Shown: one piece after another, positions 1 through 10,920 of the stretch | How the letters are laid out: each line of letters begins with the position of its first letter | Position numbering within the stretch: position 1 is the first letter of the stretch | NCBI RefSeq assembly: GCF_964019385.1 | Contig: NC_088645.1 | Span: forward strand, 12,076,369 to 12,140,368 | Direction: 5' to 3' | Source: Sycon ciliatum | Taxonomy: Eukaryota; Porifera; Calcarea; Leucosolenida; Sycettidae | DNA: 64,000 bases | Made by a program: the position numbers and the translations under genes | The notes under the pieces: model-generated | Told to the model about the DNA's origin: nothing | The model's input: the letters and a program-made list of their open reading frames with translations, nothing else | Database searches by the model: none

Positions 1-302
1 TAAAATCTGTGATCACTTTGTGCATAAATTTTTCCAAATTGGGCGTCTGTTATCCAATCCTTCAGAAACTATATGAGAGTAATTGTGGAGCGATCCTGAG
101 CAATATTCCGAAATATATTCTCAAAAAGTTCCAGCCAAATTTGAAATATATCAAAAACCCTACGCGTCTATAGTTTTGAAATGCACTGTAGTAGTACTTC
201 ACTGTCTTCGGCAGCTCATGAGCCATGGTAACTCTTGTCTTATTTTTCTGTGGGACAGTTAGCTAAACTGTCTTACCAAAACACAGTGAGCATAAAGGTA
301 TC
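1..302. other. no recognisable feature
   Basis: AT-rich sequence with no convincing coding, RNA or repeat signature seen. Confidence 0.5.
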
Positions 303-310
303 CTAGGCGC

Positions 311-779
311 TAGGCCTTTCCCAAATCGGCCGGCCGAAAAGTTCGCCGAAAAGTAGCCTTTTCAGAAAATCGCCGATCTTTTGGCCGAATTCTGAGATTT
401 TACCAAGAAATCGCCGAATATACACCTGTACATGTTTTGCAGGGTCGTGGGCAACTGGGCATGCATGACCGCTTGTGCCCGCCTGCGTCACGGCCCGTGA
501 GCATTTCCCAATCGGCCGGCCGAAGATAGAGGTTTTGAAGAAATCACCGATCTTTTAGCTGAATACGCTATTTTCGCACTGAGTTTGCCGAAAATTGATG
601 TTTTAGTGCCTCAATAGCATGCAAATACAATTTCTGTAGCCATTATCTGCGAAAGGTGGCTGCAACTTTAGAGCCGAATTTCCACCTTTTACAGAAATTT
701 TCAGCCGATTCTGGCGATTTTTTCAGCCGATCGAAAAGCCGAATAGGCCAAAATAAATGGCCGATTTGGGAAAGGCCCA
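311..779. mobile_element. hAT-type MITE, 469 bp, 8-bp TSD
   Basis: The ends form a terminal inverted repeat: GGCCTTTCCCAAATCGGCC on the left and its complement on the right, with one mismatch in the outer bases (TAGGCC versus TGGGCC). The exact 8-bp direct repeat CTAGGCGC flanks it (303-310 and 780-787). An 8-bp duplication is typical of hAT transposons. No transposase is encoded. The interior carries further copies of the subterminal motif AATCGGCCGGCCGAA (about 333 and 511), as in non-autonomous hAT elements. Confidence 0.85.
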
Positions 780-787
780 CTAGGCGC

Positions 788-2480
788 AACCCACAATATG
801 GCATCTGAGAACAGCAAGTGTTGCAGGATATGCAAGAGGCTCCCAAGAAGCCGTCAAGTGTCATGCTACCCGCCGCCATCAGAAGAACAAAGGAAAACTG
901 TGCTAGCCAAGTTCATATTCAATGTAAGGCTAACAACGTAGGGGAGCCTGTTGGGACGGCTTTGGTGAGCTGAAACATCGTGAACGATTCGCACAGCACA
1001 ACAAGCATGCAGCAGTTATTGCAACGGTTAGCGTCGATGGACGGTCCATGGCCCTTGGGGTTGACGTTTCAGGACTTCCTTTCCCTCATTTCTTCTCAAA
1101 TAAAGCGGAATCACGCTGATAATACCAGTCTGTTATGAAGACCAAGAAAGCAGCCATGGACGTTGTGCCATTCTAAAGGAACAATAGGTAAACGATAAAA
1201 CAGTTCATCTGAAAAACTCATAAATGCAGCAAATGATAATCCTAGCTTGGTGAAGCCCAACTCCGTCATGTGAGCCATCGGTGAGGCATCATGGAAAGCA
1301 TAGTGTTCGAAATGCTGAAATTTGAAAAGTTGAAGCTGTGTTCGTTGCCACATGACGCCATCGCCTGTTCACATTCAAAATGTAGCCATTTTTACGCTTG
1401 TATCCCTGTGCACAGCATGGAAGGTTGAGCAGATTCAACACTTCCATCCCTTCTCGATCTGTACAGTAGTGCGGTTGCGTTCCTGTCCCTGACATTCACA
1501 TTCGTCGCGGCTAACCAGCATCGTGAGCACTCCAATGGTTCTCGCTACTCCTTACATAGCGTCCTGGCGTGCCCCGTCAAAATGTGAACTACTGTAGGTA
1601 ATGGAGCCAGTATGTGATGAAGCCACATTCAAGGTGAATGCACCGTTTGATGATGCTCCAACAAGTCCTTTCATCGTTGCATGCGGAATTTGTAAGAAGA
1701 GAAGTGCCCAACTGCAGGTCCAACGCAGAAGGTACCTCACAGCGCAGTTCTGTTACATCCACAATGGTTGCAAAGCTATGTCTCTGGCCTAAGTCCAGTC
1801 TAGATACAGTTGCTCAGAGTCAGGGCTGATGAAATGTTCATATCGGAACAAGTGAGACTTCAACAGTAGCTAGTACTACATCAGGCCTGAGGACTTCGCA
1901 GCGTTTCTCCAGCACACTTGTTCTCTCCTTCAACTCAGATACTACTTGAAGTACTACTAAACGCCATCTAGCTCTCACACTCAGTCCTTCCACCCTTCAT
2001 TTTCGTGGTTTGGACTTCTACTCGTGACTCGGCAGGTTCCTGGCCTCTCCGCAGTCTGTCCTCACGAGAGGGTCACTCCGGAGGACGGGAATCGAGTTCG
2101 ACGTCGACAAACTTTCGTTGTACTTGACTTCGATTCCACTGCGGCCCGGGCCGGGAAAGCAGTCACACTCCAGGACCACGACGTGCTTGCTGCATGCCTA
2201 CACTACCGTATTTCCAATGAATTAATATTCCCTCATTCAAACTCATCTCGATATGGCATGAATCGAGTTTTCTGCCTTCCGGTTCGGAAAGGAACGTATG
2301 GAATGGGAGCCTCAGTGCCATCTCTCGTCGGTTGGTGAATTCAGGAGCGCAGCAGCGCTTCGGCACGACGGTACAAGCCAAATGAAAACAACTCTAGCCA
2401 AAACACTAGTCGTCAGTGTTCGTCAGGCAAAAAGCAAAACTCTCAACTCAAAAGGACGGGAAGTCAGAGTCAGAAGGTCC
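788..2480. other. no recognisable gene or repeat
   Basis: Several short open frames occur on both strands, but none resembles a family I recognise and none shows clear splice-linked continuity. The last 450 bases precede the Mutator-like fragment and may be its degraded upstream part; I could not confirm this. Confidence 0.4.
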
Positions 2481-2482
2481 AC

Positions 2483-3196
2483 TTGCCCCGTCTCGAACCC
2501 AGGCAATCTTTGTGCAAGTCATATATTGCGGGACGAGGCCGGTTGACAGAGAAGAGGATCGATTCGCTGCAACACTATTACGGTGATGCTATCAAGTCGG
2601 GTGCGGGTAGTGTTTCAGAAATGGCCAGGGCCATGTGGGCATCACTCTGCCACAGTTTCTCAACAGATGACAAGCGCAGACACGAGTTCTGTCCACCAGG
2701 CCTCAACTCGTGGTGTGGCTGGCAGCGAGATAAGGCTGGGTCAGGGAAAGTCTACGAGCATCATGATTCCTTGCCGAAGGCGGTCATGGATGAGCTGAAG
2801 CAGGTGTACCAACGACTGACGGAGAAGGATCTACTACAGCGGGGTGCTAGATCGGCCACGCAAAACGTCAACGAGAGTCGGAATGGCATGATCTGGGGCT
2901 TGTGCCCGAAGGAGTCTTTCTGCGGCAAGCCCACAGTGGAAACAGCTGTGCATCTTGCGGTTCTCATCTACAATGATGGACACGAGAAGCTTGGCGATGT
3001 GCTCGCTGCGATGGGTTGTGAGCAGACCCCTTCATCAGCTGCCTTCCTGCAAAAATTCAATTCTGAAAGCAGGTACCATGCCAGGAGGAAGTCCTCAGAA
3101 GACCAGAAGAGTGCCAGGAAGAAGAGGCGTGCACGTCCACGATTCATGCCTGCGATGCTGTACCGCTGCTTTGCATGTCATGATTGGAAGCTGTAG
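2483..3196 (+). pseudogene. Mutator-like transposase, C-terminal fragment
   Basis: This open frame of about 237 codons matches, from memory, the C-terminal half of the animal Mutator-like transposase family (the Mutator-like transposase domain found in cnidarian, insect and mollusc genomes). Signatures in order are GRGRLTEKRIDSLQHYYG near residue 18, HEFCPPGLNSWCGWQRDK near 67, the near-invariant ATQNVNESRNGMIWGLCPK near 125 and a basic tail (KKRRARPR). The upstream half, with the Cys/Gly-rich entry domain and the first acidic residues, is missing. The frame opens without a convincing ATG, so this is a truncated copy. The last 75 bases and the stop region recur at 55403-55480. It keeps the region that the Mutator-like element at 52634-54790 has lost. 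Inferred role: DNA transposase; inactive here. Confidence 0.7.
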
Positions 3197-3204
3197 CCTT
3201 AGTA

Positions 3205-3683
3205 AAAACCCAAAAAACACCCAAAAAAACATAAACAAGAGGGGTTATGCGGACAAGGCTAAAGAGACGGAATTGCGCGGAAGGTGTTACGTATTGTCCT
3301 GGTGGTTTTGAGTGCTAAACGTTGCCCATTTTGGGGGGTACCGGGAGACCTTCGGTACACCATAATCTCCAGTTTGGTATGTCCAAATCCAGTAAACTGT
3401 ATTATGTATTCATATCTACGTCCAATGTCCGAGGTGCTTACGTCTCTACTTTTGAAGATTGTTGAATTTCAATTCTTTATTCTCACGATGGCACCATCGC
3501 CAATAGGATTTTTTTTTGTCACATCTTCTGACTTAAGGGCACAGAAATATAATTGGACCAACTATGCGTTCTTTACGTGATTTCTTTATGTGTGTGTCAG
3601 CCTGATTCTTTACATCTAGAAGCATAGATCTCTTCGTGAGCATCTAGTGTTGAGCAAGAACGCTCATTATGTAACATAAATAT
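3205..3683. other. no recognisable feature
   Basis: AT-rich spacer between the Mutator-like fragment and the 451-bp hAT element; nothing identified. Confidence 0.4.
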
Positions 3684-3691
3684 CTGGCTAA

Positions 3692-4142
3692 TAGGCATGG
3701 GCGGGTAATGGTTGTTATTTGCTGTGATAATACTAAAGGCAATGCTCATAATTATGAGGATATAAGGCCACATATAATGCTCAAACTACTCTATAATGCC
3801 AGCTTGAAAGTTGGAAAAGTCGATTAAAGAAGGCTGTCTTGGATCAAGGCCAAAGCGTAGAAGAAAAAAACTTAAACAGCAGTGAGCATGTTGTCTGAAA
3901 CAATCCACTGAGAAGGTTGATTTGCAACGTCAAGTCTCCGGACGAAGCCGGATGGGGTCAGATGCACGATTTTCGGAACTGAACCTAGCCAGCTTCATGC
4001 ATGACACCGTTGTCGACCGGCAATTTTTATGCTTGAAATGCCAATTTTGCATGCGAAATGGTTTTATAATGTCAGCATTATGCCACCTGGAAAAAGGGAC
4101 TATAATGCCAGCCATAATGCTAGCATTACCCACCCATGCCTA
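3692..4142. mobile_element. hAT-type MITE, 451 bp, copy 1
   Basis: The termini are an inverted repeat of TAGGCATGGGCGGGTAATG. The flanks CTGGCTAA (3684-3691) and CTGGCTAT (4143-4150) form an 8-bp target duplication with one mismatch. A second copy of exactly the same length lies inverted at 34727-35177 with a perfect 8-bp duplication. The interior has many GCATAAT and ATAATGC motifs and no credible transposase, so it is a non-autonomous element. Confidence 0.88.
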
Positions 4143-4281
4143 CTGGCTATTGCTAAAAGCCTTGCAGAAAACTTGTGCCAAAAAAATGTTGACCGCATTT
4201 TTGCGGTTTTCTTGTTTGGCGTGTCCAGCATCCTGTTCTCCATGTCGAAATGCATGTGTGGTGGTTGTTCAAGTGTTCTTT

Positions 4282-4419
4282 ATTCCCGTAGCTATGCAGA
4301 AGACGTTACTTCAGTAACGTCTTGCGCTAGCCAGGGTCCACACAGCTTTAATTCCCGTAGCTATGCAGAAGACGTTACTTCAGTAACGTCTGGCGCTAGC
4401 CAGGGTCCACACAGCTTTT
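4282..4419 (+). repeat. 69-bp satellite monomer, two tandem copies
   Basis: Two head-to-tail units start at 4282 and 4351. Each begins ATTCCCGTAGCTATGCAGAA and contains the inner palindrome GACGTTACTTCAGTAACGTC. The same monomer forms a five-unit array at 22911-23255. Single or broken copies lie at 5826-5865, 19583-19680, 24175-24200, 27201-27235 and, inverted, 59047-59098. Confidence 0.9.
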
Positions 4420-4500
4420 TCGTTTGTTTGTGTCGTGCACGCCTGGCGCTATCCCGTATCTGTCCCGTACCGTACCATCAAGAGAAGGAGTATAATGTAT
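4420..4500 (+). repeat. GTTTG / CCCGTACCGTACC dispersed module
   Basis: A short GTTT-rich run is followed by GGCGCTATCCCGTATCTGTC and a CCGTACCGTACCATCAA tract. The same module follows satellite DNA at 23256-23480, 26554-26740 and 27360-27470, always near the 69-bp monomer or the SINE-like units. Function unknown. Confidence 0.7.
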
Positions 4501-5130
4501 AGCAGTTGGTTCACATAAGCAAAATCGGCGCCGCAAGACATCGCAAGACATCGGAAGACATCGGCGGTGAGCCAGCTCCCGATCCGTTGCGCATACGGTT
4601 CGAGTACCAAATCTACTACAAAGTAGTACAGAATGTGCCGAAATGCTACGACAGGTTTGCCAATTGAAGCTTGAATTCTTTGTTTCTTCAGTAGTTCAAG
4701 GTTCAAGGTGATGGCCACTGGGTGCTACCTTTTATTGGAGATCATGAAACTGCTTCTACACATTGTATTGCAGTGTAGTAAACAATGGCGTCGAAATTAT
4801 GCATGTAAACGTTGATGAAGTCACAAGAACTTGTCAATGTATCCATCGTATTTTTTATTTGTTTCAATTGTATTAATTTTGTCTCATAAGTTGCACAACA
4901 GTCAAGCAGATCATCCGAGAAGGACGGGTTGGTATGCTGACTTATTTGCCACCTTCAAGCGATTACAAGAATGGCGAACGAACCTCATCTCTAGCTTCAA
5001 TTTAGGAAAATTTAGGACGAGCCTTGGTTTGAAATTTAGACAAAGCCTGGCTTCCGGCAGCCGGCGATCACCGGCGCAAACGGTTCACAAACCACTTTTG
5101 GTCAAAATCGTACGGGATCGGTGCCGGGGC
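4501..5130. other. no recognisable gene
   Basis: No protein family recognised. The right end runs into a LINE 3' fragment and may include older parts of that element. Confidence 0.35.
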
Positions 5131-5139
5131 AGATCCCCT

Positions 5140-5580
5140 CATCCATAATTCTTCCTAAAGCTGGCACCTACTTTCATAAATCAACCCTTTTTTCTTTGAG
5201 TGTTGCTTGGAATAAACTTCCTGAAGATATTCGTTCACTCTCTACAACAGCATTGCTGTTCGTCGGTATCATTCGCAATCTATGTTTTCTTTGAAAGGTA
5301 TTCCTGACTTTTATGTCTAAGCTAACCACATGTATGATAGTTTCAATAGTTTGTGTATATGTCAGTTATAGTAGTCCGCAATGCTGCTTTTCTAATTCTC
5401 AATGCAATGTACTACCCGAAGTACTGAATTTACTTCTTTGTACTCTATATTCTAATGTATCTTCCACTTCTTCTCCCCTACGAACATACTTTCTCATTTT
5501 CCATACTTACTTAGGAGACTCCCTTCGATAGGCATCTATTTGCCTCTGGAGGATCCGTGAAATAAAAATCAATCAATCAA
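5140..5580 (+). mobile_element. LINE 3' end (CR1/L2-type), 5'-truncated
   Basis: A short translated stretch reads LFSLSVAWNKLPEDIRS, the end of a non-LTR reverse transcriptase ORF (the family pattern has a W/N-L-P motif followed by Phe-Lys residues). About 300 bases on, the element ends with a small stem-loop (CGATAGGCATCTATTTGCCT) and a simple-repeat tail of ATCA units (about 5560-5580). The same stem-loop and tail design occurs at 15560-15625. The element is truncated and frame-broken. Confidence 0.7.
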
Positions 5581-5785
5581 TCAAATCGCAAAAATTGGGC
5601 ACTGTCCAACTTTGCCGGCGGTCCCATGCGATATTTTACTGTATGATTTTGTTACGACTGCACTGGTTCACATAATCGCAATGCGCCGGGAGAGGTTCCC
5701 GATGACTCCCGGCGCGTACCGGCGATATGTGAACCAACCGTAAAGCGGTCAGCACCATGAAATGAGAGACTGTAGAGGCCTGGCA

Positions 5786-5870
5786 TAATGTATGCAAAGT
5801 GTATCGGGGCAATGCATGCAGGGCGATAGTGCAGTAACGTCTGGCGCTAGAAAGGGTCCACAAAAACTTC
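5786..5870 (+). repeat. fused fragments of SINE-like unit and 69-bp monomer
   Basis: The sequence AAGTGTATCGGGGCAATGCA matches the body of the B-box units at 25.7-27.9 kb. It runs directly into AGTAACGTCTGGCGCTAG of the 69-bp satellite. The junction also occurs in part at 23490-23525. Confidence 0.65.
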
Positions 5871-6205
5871 CTCCGTTAACAAAAACTTCGTGATGGATTT
5901 TGATGTATTATATCTAAACGCTTAGAACAACTTTCCTTAGCCACGAAACTCACGTCGGACTACAGACTTCTGAAAGAATGCATGGTCAATCAGCATTCGA
6001 ATCTGGGCTTTGCGCAGGTTGAACAAGAACATGAATTCAGAATTTTTTGATTGCGCCGTGCTATCGGAGCAGCTGCTTGTTCACTCGCTCATTGTGTAGG
6101 CTCGAAGCTCCGTTCCAACGCTCTCTATCACTCTCAAACTCAGTGCTAGAGTAGTAGAGAGCCGAAGGTGCGGTTCTACTATCATGCATGATGAGCTAGT
6201 CAAAA

Positions 6206-6238
6206 AAGCATAGCGTAGGGCCCTGAGCTTCCAAGCTC
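6206..6238 (+). repeat. 33-bp dispersed motif, copy 1 of 5
   Basis: The motif reads AGCATAGCGTAGGGCCCTGA followed by GCTTCCAAGCTC. Other copies are at 24232-24264, 26519-26552, 27313-27346 and 27950-27980. Several are preceded by a conserved GCATGATGAGCTAG-like stretch, so the repeated unit is probably longer, about 60 bases. Confidence 0.7.
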
Positions 6239-6240
6239 TC

Positions 6241-7139
6241 TCGTTATCTGACCAGCACGTGTGGAACATTTGGTGCAAACACAATGAGGGATGCCAATGT
6301 TACAGGCATTTGACTGCATTTATGTTATTGGCTAAGCCGCCTTCCCGCTGTGAGTGTTCCAAAATGCACGGGTCGTCGACGACCGAAAATCCGAATGTTC
6401 AAAGTTAGTAGACTCGGTTGGAGAGCCACGGATAAGACGAAAAGGGGACCAAAGAGGTGCAAGGTACATGTACGATCTTCGCTCCTGCTCTTGTAGTAGT
6501 TGAGCACTCTTATGTCGGGTAGTGCCTTTGCTGTGTGCATTAAGCAGAGCTCACTGACTTGTCAGTTTGAGCACTCCGTCAAGGTACGTTCGGGCCTGAT
6601 TGGAATTTTTTTGTTTTCTTTGCCATCAGGTTCGGCCTCATTTCCTCTGTGCTGCGCTGATGAGTTCACAAAGAACGAAACAGCATGCTGTCCGCAGGGT
6701 TGCGGTACATGTATGCTAGAATATCCACTAACACCACCAGTTACTTCTAAGATCTAAGTTCTACGCCATGGTAATAATAATGTGCTTCCGCCAACGTCCT
6801 TCACCGACTTTCAGCTTGTGCTTGTCCTGGTTGCGCTCACCTTCGCACCGATATGTATGTTATTACCATAACGGAAGAATGAAAGCCGTTTCGGAGAAAG
6901 AAATTCCAAAGGTATGAATAAAACAATTGATGCCGACATAATAATCGCACCTTTCCGTCAAACCAATGAACTAACGAAATAAAAATACAATACCTCGGAT
7001 GTTGAGTTATTAACTATTTAATAGAAGAGAAAGGACAAATAAGTTACGACTCATAACTAAAAGTCCGCCAAGGTAGCTATATCTTACACAGTGAAGTAGT
7101 GCGACAACAAGGCACAAGACGGACAGGGATAGTGGTAGC
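6241..7139. other. no recognisable gene
   Basis: Only short unmatched frames. At about 6720-6745 a short sequence (ATCCACTAACACCACCAGTTA) recurs near 11390 and 37745, each time near LINE ends, so it is probably old retroelement 3' DNA. Confidence 0.35.
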
Positions 7140-7215
7140 AGTAGTACAATCATGTAGTAGTAGTAGTTTATATTATTTTACTTGGGTATACCCAACAGGC
7201 CTATGGCCTTCTTAC
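7140..7215 (-). mobile_element. LINE 3' tail, reverse orientation
   Basis: On the minus strand a GGGTATACCCAA-type inverted motif leads into an A-rich stretch and a (CTA)n tail (about 7142-7170). This is the usual end of CR1/L2-like insertions in this window. A similar reverse tail is at 8395-8465. Coding sequence is not visible. Confidence 0.4.
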
Positions 7216-7319
7216 AGGGTGCTCAAGGAGATATTGTGAGCAGCTAGCGCGAAAAGCAGGCAAGGTACGCTAGGGTCGAATGATATTGAGACATTCAACC
7301 ACCTAACACCTAGAGCCAA

Positions 7320-8290
7320 CACATCTACGAAGCGCAAACCAACAACCTTCCAACTTGGAAGGCGAAGATGTTGGGTGGTCTGTTGCCTTGCGTGGTCGAC
7401 TTGTAGTAGATCGGTTCGTCCAATGGTCTTACTAGTCTCGCCATTATCATTTGGCAACGTTTCACATTCTTTGCTCGTGCACACCTTCGTGGCGCATCCC
7501 TTGCCCTCATTGGAACTTTCCGCACATGAGCCTTCCAAGCTGGACGGTTGTTTGTATTTGTATAATTAATTTAAAGGATTCCCCAGAGGCCGTTTAGGAC
7601 TATCGACGGGTCTCCATTCTGTGCAGTTAGGATGAGAAGTGTTGGTTTGCGCTTCTTAGATGTGTTGGAGCTAGGTGCCAGGTCATTGAATGCTATAATA
7701 ATTGTATTTGTCAGTTTTGTGCCTTGATGCTGCACTAGCTGAGTAGATGAATAAGATGTTTTTTTCAAATCTGTGGACAGCAACTGTTTCGCTCTGTTAG
7801 AGCTCCTCAGCACAGCTCAGAGGACCGAAGCGCAGCTCTTCGCAATGAAATACGTTTCCGTGAAGCAAAGCATTTTTATAAAGAGCTGCAAACCCCGCCA
7901 AGAGTGCTCGAAATGCTCCAAGAGCAGTGAGCGTTGTACAAGATGTTATAAGATCTTTTTCCATTTTTATTATTGCCTAGGAACTGTGGCATCATTCATG
8001 ATCCACAGCAAGAAAGCAGCAATGCATGTACCTATGATGAAGTAAGAAAAAGCTAGTAGTACCGCATCCCGTCTAGAATGCGCAAACCAAGAGCCCTCTA
8101 ACTATCACTTGGAAGGTACTGTTATGAAATATCATAAGAACGGGGGAAGGTGAACGCACTCAAGACGAGAACAAGCTAAACATCACAGCGAAATAAGAAT
8201 GATAGCTATGACAAAGTGATGACGAAGGACTAAGGACCATGGCACAGGACGGCCACGGTTCACTTCGAAAACTCGAAACAACAATAACCC
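7320..8290. repeat. degraded dispersed repeat (family D) fragments
   Basis: CCTTCCAACTTGGAAGG at about 7345 and the stretch 8080-8290 match, in reverse, the segment 28650-28930. Shared marks include AACCTTCCAAGTTGGAAGG and the stretch around GGACGGCCACGG / CCGTGGCCGTCC. No coding capacity is recognised. The remainder of this interval is unassigned. Confidence 0.5.
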
Positions 8291-8394
8291 AACCAATTTA
8301 CTTGGGTGCTTTGTTTGATATGGCTACATTTATCCAGCTTTCATTTTTATGAGAGCAGTCGATAGCAGCAAGAGTCCTGGATTGTACAGGTGGG

Positions 8395-8465
8395 TAGTAT
8401 AGTAGTAGTAGCAGTAGTAGATTTATTATTATACTAGGGGAGTCCCAACATGCATTGCCTTTTTA
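8395..8465 (-). mobile_element. LINE 3' tail, reverse orientation
   Basis: A (TAG)n run with T-rich tract at 8397-8435 is followed by AGGGGAGTCCCAACATGCAT and CCCTAGG. Reversed, this is a short hairpin plus microsatellite end like the other LINE tails here. Severely truncated. Confidence 0.4.
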
Positions 8466-8958
8466 CTGGGAACCCTAGGTGAATTGTTTCCATGTTTACA
8501 TACAGAGTAAGAGACGGGGCCTGACGGCAGTCAGTGGGAAGTATGATGTCATAGACTTGCAGTGAAAGAAAGGTTTCATTTTTACGGTAATGGCACCGAT
8601 CCAGGGAGTTGTATACATGTTCTATACAACTCCCTGCACTGATCGTATGATCTGCCATACGCGTCTGTACGTGCCGGACTCTGTAGTGGGTAGTAACCTG
8701 GCACTCTGCGAGCACACCAGAGTATGGTGGAGATGACACACCGCTCTTCATACATGTACCCGTACATGCAAGCAGCACAATGGCGTACAATAAGGGTTGT
8801 ATGATGTGGTTGTATGATGTGGTTGTATGATGCGGTTGTACTCGTTTACTCACCAGCATCGTCCACACGTTGATACACATTCACACTGTCTGCCCTCTTC
8901 AGACCAGGCGAGAAATTCGCTTTCAGAATCTGTCAGGCCACCGAAGACTGAAGCGAAA

Positions 8959-10467
8959 ATGGGGATCAGGCGCATTGTAAAGACCAAGGCCAAGGTCATG
9001 GTGTACCAGAACCCTATCTGGGTGTTGCATTCTGCGTGTGCAGATCCAAGCGAAGTGTCCCTCGTCTACGACTCGGATAGGAAGGAAGCAACACTCCTGG
9101 CCAAGGACCCCGCTACTGGCGCAATAACGCTTACGCAGAATGTCAAGGGATGCGGCTATACTCAACCGGTGGACAGATTTCACCAGTTCAAGGACGTTTC
9201 GGGGCACATCCTTGGATTTAGGTTCCAAACGGACGAAGACACCGCCGAGTTTCTCAAGCATGTTAAGCAGTATCGAGCACGGGTGGATGAAGAATCTACA
9301 GCCGCATCGGCCGGGTCATCAGGTGCCAGTTCCCGCCGTCAGAAACGTGCCGCCCCACAGCCACCTGGAACAGGAGGCTGCTCATCATCATCATCAGCAG
9401 CAGCAGCAGTAGCTGCAGCAACAGAAACTGGTGTTGCACCGGATGGTGGACTTGTACCAGCAGCAATTATAGCCCAAAAAAGATTGGAAGCAGCCGTTCT
9501 AAGACCGATACGTGTACATATTCCCGAGTGTGAACAGCTCAGGCCCATTCCATTGCCGAAAAAGGAGCGCCATGCGCAACGGCTATCACAATTAACCGCT
9601 CAGCCAGATAACTTCTCTACCACCCTCACAGCAGAGCGCACGACACAGATTGCAATTGTAGCCTCACAAGTCGATCTTGATGCTACTAACGTACCTGAAG
9701 AATCTGCTGTTGCTGGTGCATCGTCGGCCATAACATCACATAGAATGGAAACCTCTAGTTTACCGTCGCCACTCCCCGGAAGCCCAGTTCCTGATTCCAC
9801 GCCCAAGAGCCAATCGCGCCCCGAAAGCCTAGGTCCAGTTGCCAGGGCCCTGGCGGAACTGGCAAGACCAGCACCTGCGCCAGTTCCGCTCGTTGTCGAT
9901 TCTTCACCATCTCCTGCACCAGCAGCTCTGGCTCCACCCCCGGTTCCCGCAAGTGGTCCGCCGGCGCCGCCGCCACCGCTTCCAGCCGATCTCTTCGATG
10001 TCCCGGATCTTCAATTGAAGATCAAGAAGACAGCCAAACAAGCCCAGGCGCTCAAGCAGGCGAGGACGGCGCAGACAATGATAGATCAGCTTAACGAAAA
10101 TATCAGAATGAGAAATCTGCGCGTTCATCCTCAAAGCGAAGACGAAGATGACAGAGCGGCCGAATATGAGGATGATTACGGTGGCCAAGCCGATCAACCA
10201 GCGCCAGCAGTAGCTCCTAAGCCCGCCACAGCTCCTAAGCCCGTCGTAGCTACGAAGAACGAGAAGCCGAAAGAAGAACCACAGGAGCCAAAGGCAAGAA
10301 AGCCATCCGAGGTAAGAGCAGCTGCCAAAGCCGCGAAACCTGTCACTGCCACCGAGCTCCAGAACATGAAAGCTGAAATAATGGAAGAAGTTAAGCAGAT
10401 GATGGCCGATCTAAAGAAGGAATTGTTAGATGCCATTGAGGGCCAATATCCAGAGGAGGAAGACTGA
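8959..10467 (+). CDS. Ena/VASP-like actin regulator
   Basis: A single 502-codon exon encodes an Ena/VASP-family protein, which in animals recruits profilin-actin and promotes filament elongation at leading edges and adhesions. Residues 1-105 form an EVH1 (WH1) domain. The start KAKVMVYQNPIW, the core GCGYTQPVDRFHQFKD and the helix DEDTAEF match VASP, and the aromatic triad that binds FPPPP ligands appears as Y16, W21 and F74. A Ser/Ala-rich linker follows, then a proline-rich segment with GPPAPPPPLP (profilin-binding type), a basic/helical stretch (MIDQLNENIRMRNLRVH, perhaps F-actin binding), a Lys/Pro/Ala region and a C-terminal tetramerisation helix (LQNMKAEIMEEVKQMMADL). I chose ATG 8959 because it sits where the EVH1 domain normally begins; an in-frame ATG at 8827 would add 44 low-complexity residues. 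The lack of introns is notable: it could be a retrocopy or a lineage trait. The frame is fully open, so it is probably functional. Confidence 0.85.
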   Translation: MGIRRIVKTKAKVMVYQNPIWVLHSACADPSEVSLVYDSDRKEATLLAKDPATGAITLTQNVKGCGYTQPVDRFHQFKDVSGHILGFRFQTDEDTAEFLKHVKQYRARVDEESTAASAGSSGASSRRQKRAAPQPPGTGGCSSSSSAAAAVAAATETGVAPDGGLVPAAIIAQKRLEAAVLRPIRVHIPECEQLRPIPLPKKERHAQRLSQLTAQPDNFSTTLTAERTTQIAIVASQVDLDATNVPEESAVAGASSAITSHRMETSSLPSPLPGSPVPDSTPKSQSRPESLGPVARALAELARPAPAPVPLVVDSSPSPAPAALAPPPVPASGPPAPPPPLPADLFDVPDLQLKIKKTAKQAQALKQARTAQTMIDQLNENIRMRNLRVHPQSEDEDDRAAEYEDDYGGQADQPAPAVAPKPATAPKPVVATKNEKPKEEPQEPKARKPSEVRAAAKAAKPVTATELQNMKAEIMEEVKQMMADLKKELLDAIEGQYPEEED

Positions 10468-10558
10468 GATAATGGAAGAAGTTCGGAAGATGAAGGACCA
10501 GCTAAAGAAGGCCATGTTAGATGCCATTAATGATCGCTTGTCTGACTATCTTTACTAA
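10466..10558 (+). pseudogene. second, out-of-frame tetramerisation-helix copy
   Basis: Immediately after the stop codon, in the +1 frame, the sequence reads EIMEEVRKMKDQLKKAMLDA and ends in NDRLSDYLY plus a stop at 10556-10558. It is a diverged tandem copy of the last ~25 codons of the upstream gene (EIMEEVKQMMADLKKELLDA). It overlaps the gene's TGA. It could be a frameshifted ancestral C-terminus, an alternative 3' end, or a decayed duplication. Confidence 0.75.
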
Positions 10559-10694
10559 ACGTTTTCTGTGTTAGCATCCATCATATGTATAATATTACCC
10601 TTGTCCCTGTAATGACGTTTTAGATCATCATTTTTTTGTCGTGACATAAGCCTCATTAGCCTTCCAAATAGAGTTTGTGTTGAGTGCCAATAGC

Positions 10695-10700
10695 AATAAA
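10695..10700 (+). promoter_or_regulatory. poly(A) signal
   Basis: AATAAA lies 228 bases after the Ena/VASP-like stop codon, a plausible 3' end for that transcript. Confidence 0.5.
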
Positions 10701-10838
10701 TCCCTTGCATCCAGTGCACTACAGTGTACATTGTAAGACCCATCAGCCTTTCCGAAGGCATAATGAGGTGTGAGCAATGGACACAACTTTATGTACTCTA
10801 GTATGTTATTTCGTTACTCTGTATTATACAGTATTACG

Positions 10839-10920
10839 CCTTGATCCTTGAAGGGTGGTGGCGTTCCTACGGATGCGGAAAACCCGGCTTCCAGCCGAGT
10901 CTCACGCGAACCGTGACATT
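10839..10920 (+). repeat. ~78-bp dispersed repeat with inner stem, copy 1
   Basis: The sequence starting CGCCTTGATCCTTGAAGG and containing CCTACGGATGCGGAAAAC matches the reverse complement of 21471-21548. Both copies end with an ACTCGGC/GCCGAGT-type stem and CGCGAACCGTGA. Identity is high but not perfect. Origin unknown. Confidence 0.75.

Noticed and set aside
8434..8880. 148-codon reverse frame just upstream of the Ena/VASP gene
   Set aside because: Covers a LINE tail and repeated ATCATACAAC words; no family match.
8923..9261. Reverse-strand frames over the Ena/VASP gene
   Set aside because: Shadows of the forward coding sequence, without homology.
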